Shown: piece after piece, positions 1-5,254 of the stretch
Layout of the letters: every line of letters begins with the position of its first letter
How positions within the stretch are numbered: the stretch's first letter is position 1
Source: an uncultured Prevotellaceae bacterium
GTDB taxonomy: Bacteria > Bacteroidota > Bacteroidia > Bacteroidales > Bacteroidaceae
DNA length: 7,238 nucleotides
NCBI GenBank assembly: GCA_946187025.1
Contig: CAMHPM010000074.1
Span: 1-7,238 of the forward strand
Direction: 5' to 3'
The notes under the pieces: model-generated
Told to the model about the DNA's origin: nothing
Seen by the model: only the letters and a program-made list of their open reading frames with translations
Database searches by the model: none
Made by a program: the position numbers and the translations under genes

Positions 1-3
1 TAA

Positions 4-91
4 TCGCGGGGTCGAGAGTGCGGAGTCGCGGGGCCGAGAGTGCGGAGTCGCGGGGCTGTGAGTACGCACTCACGAGGTCGAGAGTGCGGAG
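4..91. repeat. Four tandem copies of a 22-bp G+C-rich unit
   Basis: Four head-to-tail 22-bp units lie at 4-25, 26-47, 48-69 and 70-91. Each begins with TCGCGGGG or a close variant, and units 1, 2 and 4 end GAGTGCGGAG. Unit 2 differs from unit 1 at one position (12 versus 34). Unit 4 differs at two positions, both in its first eight bases. Unit 3 keeps its first eight bases but matches only about 8 of the remaining 14. The last unit ends directly against the stop codon of the DUF2752 gene (92-94). The unit length is not a multiple of three, so it is not a coding repeat. The array may continue beyond the left edge, which cuts in three bases before unit 1. It resembles an intergenic minisatellite; its function is unknown. 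Confidence 0.85.
58..73 (-). other. Small perfect hairpin inside repeat unit 3
   Basis: Positions 58-63 (GTGAGT) and 68-73 (ACTCAC) are exact reverse complements around a 4-base loop, giving a 6-bp stem. In the transcript of the minus-strand genes it would lie about 20 bases after the DUF2752 stop codon. It lacks the following U-run of a classical intrinsic terminator, so a termination role is only a possibility. It lies wholly within the part of unit 3 that diverges from the other copies, plus the first bases of unit 4. Confidence 0.4.
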
Positions 92-517
92 TTACATCCC
101 CATCACATTTCTTATGATCCACCATGCGATGAAGAGGATTGTGAATGTGATGAGGGTGTAGCGATGGTTGGCGATGCGGGCAGCCCAGTCGAACTTGTGG
201 TCCTGTGGTGCCCGCTGGGCGAGGATGAGGAGCAGTGCGAAGGGGATGGCTATGATGAGGAAGTAGTTGTAGGACAGGGCTGCGAGGGGGTGTCCGTGTA
301 GTGTGAGGTGTATGGCTCGTTGCAGGCCGCAGGCTGGGCATGAGAGGCCTGTGAGCATGTGGAACGGGCATTTGAGCATGGGCAGGGATGTGTCGCGCGG
401 GTCGAACACAAAGTAATATGCTCCGGCCAAGGCAAGAATGACCAGCAGGAGGTAGGGGACATTGTGTTTCTTCTTTTCCCCACGGGCTGATAGGTGGTCG
501 GATTGGTTAGTCTTCAA
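92..517 (-). CDS. DUF2752 family small membrane protein
   Basis: A 141-residue protein that I place in DUF2752 from its cysteine/glycine signature. C50-P51 is followed by T56-G57, then C60-P61-x-C63-G64 and R67-A68, with a downstream N84-Y85 just before a membrane segment. Three hydrophobic segments are visible, at about 21-38, 84-100 and 120-137. The conserved Cys loop lies between the first two. The N-terminus is basic (K15-K17), suggesting it stays in the cytoplasm. The family is widespread in bacteria and has no established function; the paired CP motifs could bind metal or form disulfides, but that is speculation. The start is TTG at 515-517, overlapping the upstream peptidase gene by 11 bases. 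An in-frame stop lies at 530-532 and the next Met is residue 47, past the first membrane segment, so TTG is the only start keeping the whole fold. Family membership is nearly certain; the exact start is less so. Confidence 0.92.
   Translation of the reverse strand: MKTNQSDHLSARGEKKKHNVPYLLLVILALAGAYYFVFDPRDTSLPMLKCPFHMLTGLSCPACGLQRAIHLTLHGHPLAALSYNYFLIIAIPFALLLILAQRAPQDHKFDWAARIANHRYTLITFTILFIAWWIIRNVMGM
507..517 (-). promoter_or_regulatory. Stop/start overlap coupling the peptidase and DUF2752 genes
   Basis: The peptidase stop TAA (507-509) lies 3' of the TTG start (515-517) of the DUF2752 gene on the minus strand, giving an 11-base overlap in different frames. The bases before the TTG (AAAGAGCTGGAAC) hold no strong Shine-Dalgarno match. 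The arrangement suggests translational coupling, with ribosomes finishing the peptidase reinitiating at the TTG. This is inferred from geometry only. Confidence 0.5.
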
Positions 518-2639
518 GTTCCAGCTCTTTTATCAGACGTTTGGCTCCGGTGTAGTTTTCGATGACCGAGAGTACATAGCGTATATCGACGCCTATGCAG
601 CGTTGCAGCCGGTTGTCGAACTTGAGGTCGCCGCTCATGGCTTCCCAGTTGCCGTCGAAGGCAAGGCCGATGAGGCGTCCTTTGCCGTCGAACATGCCGC
701 TTCCGCTGTTGCCACCGGTGATGTCGTTGTTGGTGAGGAAGCATAGTGGCATCTGACCTATCGAAGGGTCGGTGTATCGGGCACCGAACTTTCCTTTTTT
801 CAGCCACTTATAGACTGACGGCAGGAGCTGGTAGTCGTAGTTGTCGGGGTGTTGTTCGTTTTTGTCGATGAGCGACTGTGGCAGTGTGTAGTGTATGTAG
901 TTGAGGTTGGCACTCGGCGAGTAGCCCTCGACTATTCCGAAGCTCAGTCGCATGGTGAAGTTGGCATCTGGATAGTATTCTTTGTCGCGGTTCATCTGCC
1001 GCAGTGCGTCGCCGAGACGGCGTTCGTATTCGTCGATATCGGTCTGCTCGTAGCATTCGTAGATTTTGGTAATGACGCTTATTGCTACATCGAACATGGG
1101 GTCGGTGAAGAGTTCGGCCATATCTGTAACCTGCAGCATCGACTGTTTGTCGGCCATGCGCGACTCGCTGTAGATGTGGTCGGTGTATTTATCGACATCG
1201 CCGCCCCATGTAGAGTCGATGGCGGTCATGAAGTCGGGCCAATAGGCGGTGCTGATGGCTTGTTTGCGGTAGTTTTTGATCATTGCGGCAAATACTTGCT
1301 TGTCGAGCTCGACGTCGATGTCGCGGTATGCTTTCTCGATGGCTTTGTGTGTGGCTGCGGCCGATGCCTCGTCGTCATCGTCGGCATTTACTGCGTGGAG
1401 CATCTGTGTGAGTGCAAACTGGAGGATGTCGCTGCCGCTGTAGAACGACTCTTCGAGCAGGTTGAGTGTGTAGTCGCTGTCGAAGTTGCGGGCATACATC
1501 TGCTGCAGGGAGTCGAGCAGGCCTGCATATTCGGTCTTGCCACTCTGTCGGGCCCACTGGGCTACTTCGGCCTCGAGTGCTTTCTTTTCGGCAATGACAT
1601 TGAGGTCGCGCAGTGCTTTGTTTTGTCCGAGCGAGAATTTCCAGTAGTTTGAGCTGCTGGCATATTTCGATGCATACATGATGCGTGTTGCGTCGCTCTT
1701 GCGCATGGCCTCGTCGAGAATGGCCAGCTTCACGCTGCGCACACTGTAGCGTATGTCGTTCACGCTGCGCATGGTGTTGTCGATGCCATAGCTGCTGAGG
1801 TAGCGGTCGGTGCCGCCCGGATAGCCCAGGGTCATGCAATATGAGCCTGGCTGATAGCCTGCTGTCGATACATGTGCAAAGCTTATGGGGTGGTATGGCA
1901 CATTGTCTTTGCTGTACTGGGCGGGGCGGTTGTTGCGGTCGGCATAGATGCGGAACACGCTGAAGTCGCATGTCTGACGGGGCCACATCCAGTTGTCGGT
2001 GTCGCCTCCGAACTTGCCGAGGCTCTGGGGCGGTGCACAAACGAGGCGCACATCGTCGAAGCGCTGATAGACGGACATGTAGTATTTGCTGCCACGGTAG
2101 TAGGGTGTGACACGGCCGTAGATGCAGTTGATGGTGTCGAGCACTTCTGATTCTATCTCCCTGCAGACACTCATGATGGCAGCCGAACGTGTTTCTCTGT
2201 CCATATCGTCCCGGACACTACCCAGCACGCGCGAGGTCACATCGACGGTGCGCAGATGGAATGCGACGTAGAGGTCGGGGTTGGGCAGCTCGTCTTTCAG
2301 CTTCTTGGCGAAGAAGCCGTTCTTGAGATAGTCGTGAGACGTGGTGGAGTGGTCTTGTATTGCATCGAATCCGCAATGGTGGTTGGTGAACACAAGGCCT
2401 TCGGGGCTTACGACCACACCCGAGCAGAAGCCTCCGAACATAACGATGGCGTTGTTCAGCGACGGGCCGTCGGGGTTGTAGAGTTCCTCTGGGGTCAGTT
2501 CGAGACCCATATCCTTGAGCAATGCCTGAGTCTTGGGTGAGAGATTGCCTATCATCCACATGCCTTCATCGGCTTTCGATGTGGCTGATGCCATGAGGCA
2601 GAGAAGGCAAAAAAAGATTTTAATGGTTATCTTTTTCAT
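507..2639 (-). CDS. dpp7: S46 family dipeptidyl-peptidase, DPP7 type
   Basis: A 710-residue exported serine peptidase, the usual length for family S46, which removes dipeptides from peptide N-termini in the periplasm and supplies amino acids to peptide-fermenting Bacteroidales. Residues 1-23 form a signal peptide (lysines, then a hydrophobic core, possible cleavage after SKA); there is no clear lipobox. The chymotrypsin-like triad is split by a helical domain, as in the family: His88 in TNHHCG, Asp225 in RQTCDFSVFR, Ser645 in GGNSGS. The segment GLAFDGNWEAMSGD carries Gly663 where DPP11 enzymes have the Arg that selects acidic P1 residues. This points to DPP7-like specificity for hydrophobic or bulky P1 residues. 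Two oddities: Gly648 follows GNSGS where Pro is usual, and an acidic run (NADDDDE, 418-424) sits in the helical domain. The ATG start lies 34 bases after the flippase stop; the A-rich leader has CATCAAA twice and no Shine-Dalgarno. Subtype rests on motif recall, so the symbol is tentative. Confidence 0.95.
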   Translation of the reverse strand: MKKITIKIFFCLLCLMASATSKADEGMWMIGNLSPKTQALLKDMGLELTPEELYNPDGPSLNNAIVMFGGFCSGVVVSPEGLVFTNHHCGFDAIQDHSTTSHDYLKNGFFAKKLKDELPNPDLYVAFHLRTVDVTSRVLGSVRDDMDRETRSAAIMSVCREIESEVLDTINCIYGRVTPYYRGSKYYMSVYQRFDDVRLVCAPPQSLGKFGGDTDNWMWPRQTCDFSVFRIYADRNNRPAQYSKDNVPYHPISFAHVSTAGYQPGSYCMTLGYPGGTDRYLSSYGIDNTMRSVNDIRYSVRSVKLAILDEAMRKSDATRIMYASKYASSSNYWKFSLGQNKALRDLNVIAEKKALEAEVAQWARQSGKTEYAGLLDSLQQMYARNFDSDYTLNLLEESFYSGSDILQFALTQMLHAVNADDDDEASAAATHKAIEKAYRDIDVELDKQVFAAMIKNYRKQAISTAYWPDFMTAIDSTWGGDVDKYTDHIYSESRMADKQSMLQVTDMAELFTDPMFDVAISVITKIYECYEQTDIDEYERRLGDALRQMNRDKEYYPDANFTMRLSFGIVEGYSPSANLNYIHYTLPQSLIDKNEQHPDNYDYQLLPSVYKWLKKGKFGARYTDPSIGQMPLCFLTNNDITGGNSGSGMFDGKGRLIGLAFDGNWEAMSGDLKFDNRLQRCIGVDIRYVLSVIENYTGAKRLIKELELED

Positions 2640-2673
2640 TTGTTCTTGATTTAGTATGTTTGATGCTTTGATG

Positions 2674-4134
2674 TTATTTCCTGAAGTATTTTCCTATCAC
2701 CGGTATGTTCCTCGGCGGCAGGTCGTGGTAGAGCACGTGTGCCAGGAAGAGTATGACCACCACTGTGCCGATTGCCATCTTCACAACAGGCGACTCGACC
2801 TGTGACGTGGTGTATTGCATGATGGCATAGAGCACACACGTGATAAGTACATACATGCCGATGCTCTTCATGTCGTAGTCTATTTTGTTCTTACGCTGAC
2901 CCACAAAATAGGAGAGGGTCATCGATGTGAAATATCCGGCAAATCCAGCCCATGCACAGGCCATATATCCATATCGTGGGATGAACAGCAGGTTGACGGC
3001 AATGAGAACTACACATCCGGCAAGCGAGAAGACTGCTCCCCAGATGGTCTTGTCGATGAGTTTGTACCAGAATGAGAGGTTGAAATAGATGCCCATCATG
3101 ATTTCGGCTGCCATCACTATCGGCACTATATCCATGCCGACACGATATTTTGCATCGACAATGTGCTGCAACAACGGCATGTATGCCATGACACAGATGA
3201 AGGCAAACAGGGTGAAGATGACGAAGAACTTCATGCCCATGGCGTATGTTTCCTTGCTGTCGCGTTCCTTGGTCTGAGCAAAGACGAATGGTTCGTAGGC
3301 ATATCGGAATGCCTGTGTAATCATGGCCATAACCATAGCTACCTTCACACATGCGCCGTAGATGCCGAGAGCGGTACGTCCCTCGTCGCGAGGCAACACA
3401 CGCGGCAGCATGAGCTGACCGGCTACCTGGTTGAGGATGCCTGCTATGCCAAGGATGAGCAATGGCCATGTGTAGCGGAGCATGGCACGGCAGTAGCCGC
3501 TATCGAACCGCCACGGACACTCGCGCAGCTCTTTCACAAAGCATAGCATGATGACTGATGTGCAGATGAGGTTGATGACGATGGTGTAGGTCACTGTTAT
3601 TTCCCACGATTCAACATACTTGGGAATGATGGCATAGGCCGTGAGATTGCCAAGACAGCTCATGATGATGAATAGCATCTTGAACGTCACAAACTTGATG
3701 GCTTTCTTCTTGTAGCGCAGGTAGCTGAAGAGTATGGCCTGGAAGGCATCCATACCTACGATGATGGTCATCATGCCTATGTACCATGGATGCTCCTCAT
3801 ATCCGAGCAGCTGTGCAACATGTGGCAGCAAGAGCAACACCACAGCCACGAACACAGCCGAGACGGTGCCCACCATGATGAGGGCGGTGCTCATGACGTG
3901 CATCGGCCGCTCTTCCTTGTTCATGAAACGGAAGAAGGTGGTCTCCATGCCGAAAGTGAGCACAACCAGCACCATTGCCGTCATGGCATAAAGGTCGTTG
4001 ACGATACCATAATCGGCACAACTCTTGAGGGTATATGTATAGAGCGGGACGAGCAAGTAGTTGAGAAAACGGCCTACAATACTGCTCAGTCCGTATATCG
4101 CCGTGTCTTTTATCAGTCCTCTGATATTTGCCAT
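2674..4134 (-). CDS. Polysaccharide flippase (Wzx/MATE-like, MOP superfamily)
   Basis: A 486-residue integral membrane protein with about 14 hydrophobic segments, roughly at 12-36, 45-66, 80-104, 117-136, 148-170, 178-200, 220-240, 256-275, 302-322, 334-357, 366-386, 392-412, 425-442 and 450-468. Segment number, length and the N-terminal pattern (short basic start, then TAIYGLSSIVGRFLNYLLVPLY) fit the oligosaccharide/lipopolysaccharide flippase group of the MOP exporter superfamily, related to Wzx and MurJ. Such proteins move undecaprenyl-linked glycans across the inner membrane. The C-terminus is short and basic. No glycosyltransferases flank it, so the substrate cannot be inferred, and it is not part of a visible capsule or O-antigen cluster. 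I recall a similar gene beside ruvB in other Bacteroidales genomes, which would make this a conserved housekeeping-type arrangement; I could not check it. The ATG lies 33 bases after the ruvB stop, which suggests cotranscription. Confidence 0.93.
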   Translation of the reverse strand: MANIRGLIKDTAIYGLSSIVGRFLNYLLVPLYTYTLKSCADYGIVNDLYAMTAMVLVVLTFGMETTFFRFMNKEERPMHVMSTALIMVGTVSAVFVAVVLLLLPHVAQLLGYEEHPWYIGMMTIIVGMDAFQAILFSYLRYKKKAIKFVTFKMLFIIMSCLGNLTAYAIIPKYVESWEITVTYTIVINLICTSVIMLCFVKELRECPWRFDSGYCRAMLRYTWPLLILGIAGILNQVAGQLMLPRVLPRDEGRTALGIYGACVKVAMVMAMITQAFRYAYEPFVFAQTKERDSKETYAMGMKFFVIFTLFAFICVMAYMPLLQHIVDAKYRVGMDIVPIVMAAEIMMGIYFNLSFWYKLIDKTIWGAVFSLAGCVVLIAVNLLFIPRYGYMACAWAGFAGYFTSMTLSYFVGQRKNKIDYDMKSIGMYVLITCVLYAIMQYTTSQVESPVVKMAIGTVVVILFLAHVLYHDLPPRNIPVIGKYFRK

Positions 4135-4140
4135 GTCATC

Positions 4141-4168
4141 TTAAAAAGCATTGAATTTAAAAAGCATT
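4141..4168. repeat. 12-bp direct repeat in the ruvB-flippase gap
   Basis: TTAAAAAGCATT occurs exactly at 4141-4152 and 4157-4168, separated by 4 bases; the second copy overlaps the ruvB stop codon by one base. On the transcribed strand the copies read AATGCTTTTTAA. The first supplies an ATG directly after, and in frame with, the ruvB stop, opening an 8-codon frame (MLFKFNAF) at 4141-4167 whose TAA lies six bases before the flippase ATG. Most of the 33-base gap is therefore this repeat. It may be a small duplication. Confidence 0.7.
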
Positions 4169-5214
4169 TAATCGAACAGGCTGTTCATGCCTCCGCCGTT
4201 CGATTCGTAAATATTACGTCCCAGGTGCCGGTAGGCCAGTTCGGTAACTTCGCGTCCGCGTGGGGTGCGTTTAAGGAATCCCTCCTTTATGAGGAACGGC
4301 TCGTAAACTTCTTCGACCGTACCCGGCTCCTCGCCCACAGCCGTCGCAATGGTACCGATGCCCACAGGTCCGCCACGGAACTTGTCGATGATGGTTGTAA
4401 GAATCTTGTTGTCTATCTCGTCGAGGCCGTAGCGGTCGATGTTGAGTGCCTCGAGTGCCACCTTGGCAATATCGGTGTCGATGGAGCCGTTACCCTTTAC
4501 CTGTGCAAAATCGCGTACCCGTCGCAACAACGCATTGGCTATACGAGGCGTACCACGGCTGCGGCTGGCTATTTCGTAGGCCGATTCCTTGCTGCATGGA
4601 ATGTTGAGCAGGCCGGCTGAACGCATGATGATACGTGCCAGAACATCGGCATCGTAGTACTCCAAATGGAGGTTGATGCCGAAACGTGCACGAAGCGGAG
4701 CTGTGAGCAATCCGCTGCGGGTTGTGGCGCCTACAAGGGTGAATGGATTGAGGTCTATCTGTATGCTTCGTGCCGACGGGCCTTTATCTATCATGATGTC
4801 GATGCGATAGTCTTCCATAGCTGAGTATAGATATTCCTCGACTATCGGACTGAGACGGTGTATCTCATCGATGAACAACACGTCGTTTTCCTCGAGCGAA
4901 GTGAGGATACCTGCCAGGTCGCCAGGCTTGTCGAGCACTGGTCCCGATGTTATCTTGAAACCTACTCCGAGCTCGTTGGCAATGATTTGCGACAAGGTTG
5001 TCTTACCGAGTCCTGGAGGACCGTGTAACAATGTGTGGTCGAGGGGTTCGCCTCGATATTTGGCAGCCTCTACAAACACCTTCAGGTTTTCGACAATCTT
5101 CTGCTGTCCGCTGAAATCAGCAAACCGAAGGGGGCGTAACGCATTCTCAAAGTCTTTCTCCTTCGACCCTGCTGCAACATATTGCTCTTCTCGTATGTCA
5201 AATTCCTCTGTCAT
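4168..5214 (-). CDS. ruvB: Holliday junction branch migration ATPase RuvB
   Basis: A full-length 348-residue RuvB, the hexameric AAA+ motor that with RuvA drives branch migration of Holliday junctions during recombinational repair in the cytoplasm. The motifs appear in order: Walker A GPPGLGKTT (65-73, Lys71), Walker B DEIH (116-119), sensor 1 GATT (162-165), arginine finger Arg177 in LRARFG, and sensor 2 in GTPRIA (221-226). The C-terminal winged-helix DNA-binding domain spans about 275-335, including GGPVGIGTIA and the TPRGREVT wing. No key residue is missing. The ATG at 5212-5214 gives the expected N-terminus; the leader is CA-rich without a Shine-Dalgarno, as is common in Bacteroidota. 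It lies 40 bases downstream of the TPR gene. ruvA and ruvC are not in the window; Bacteroidales often keep them apart from ruvB. I saw no SOS-type operator upstream. Confidence 0.99.
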   Translation of the reverse strand: MTEEFDIREEQYVAAGSKEKDFENALRPLRFADFSGQQKIVENLKVFVEAAKYRGEPLDHTLLHGPPGLGKTTLSQIIANELGVGFKITSGPVLDKPGDLAGILTSLEENDVLFIDEIHRLSPIVEEYLYSAMEDYRIDIMIDKGPSARSIQIDLNPFTLVGATTRSGLLTAPLRARFGINLHLEYYDADVLARIIMRSAGLLNIPCSKESAYEIASRSRGTPRIANALLRRVRDFAQVKGNGSIDTDIAKVALEALNIDRYGLDEIDNKILTTIIDKFRGGPVGIGTIATAVGEEPGTVEEVYEPFLIKEGFLKRTPRGREVTELAYRHLGRNIYESNGGGMNSLFD

Positions 5215-5254
5215 GTGTATGTGTGTGGTTATTAAACCTGCTTTTCATTTAGTT

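Noticed and set aside
1350..1388. Acidic, low-complexity stretch in the peptidase (residues 418-430) as a possible repeat expansion
   Set aside because: It is short, in frame, and in a helical-domain loop where length varies in the family; no nucleotide repeat beyond a few GTC/ATC-like triplets is seen.
849..1652. Plus-strand open frame of 267 codons inside the peptidase gene
   Set aside because: It lies wholly opposite a strongly supported S46 gene, has no recognisable domain, and its Val/Cys/His-rich composition is typical of antisense shadow frames.
1375..2040. Minus-strand open frame of 221 codons in another frame of the peptidase gene
   Set aside because: It overlaps the catalytic and helical domains of the S46 protein in a different frame; its Arg/Gln/Pro/His-rich content marks it as a frame-shifted shadow.
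3790..4620. Plus-strand open frame of 276 codons crossing the flippase-ruvB boundary
   Set aside because: It is antisense to two well-identified genes; the product is His/Glu/Cys-rich without any motif. Crossing a gene boundary is notable, but the gap is short and stop-poor on that strand by chance.
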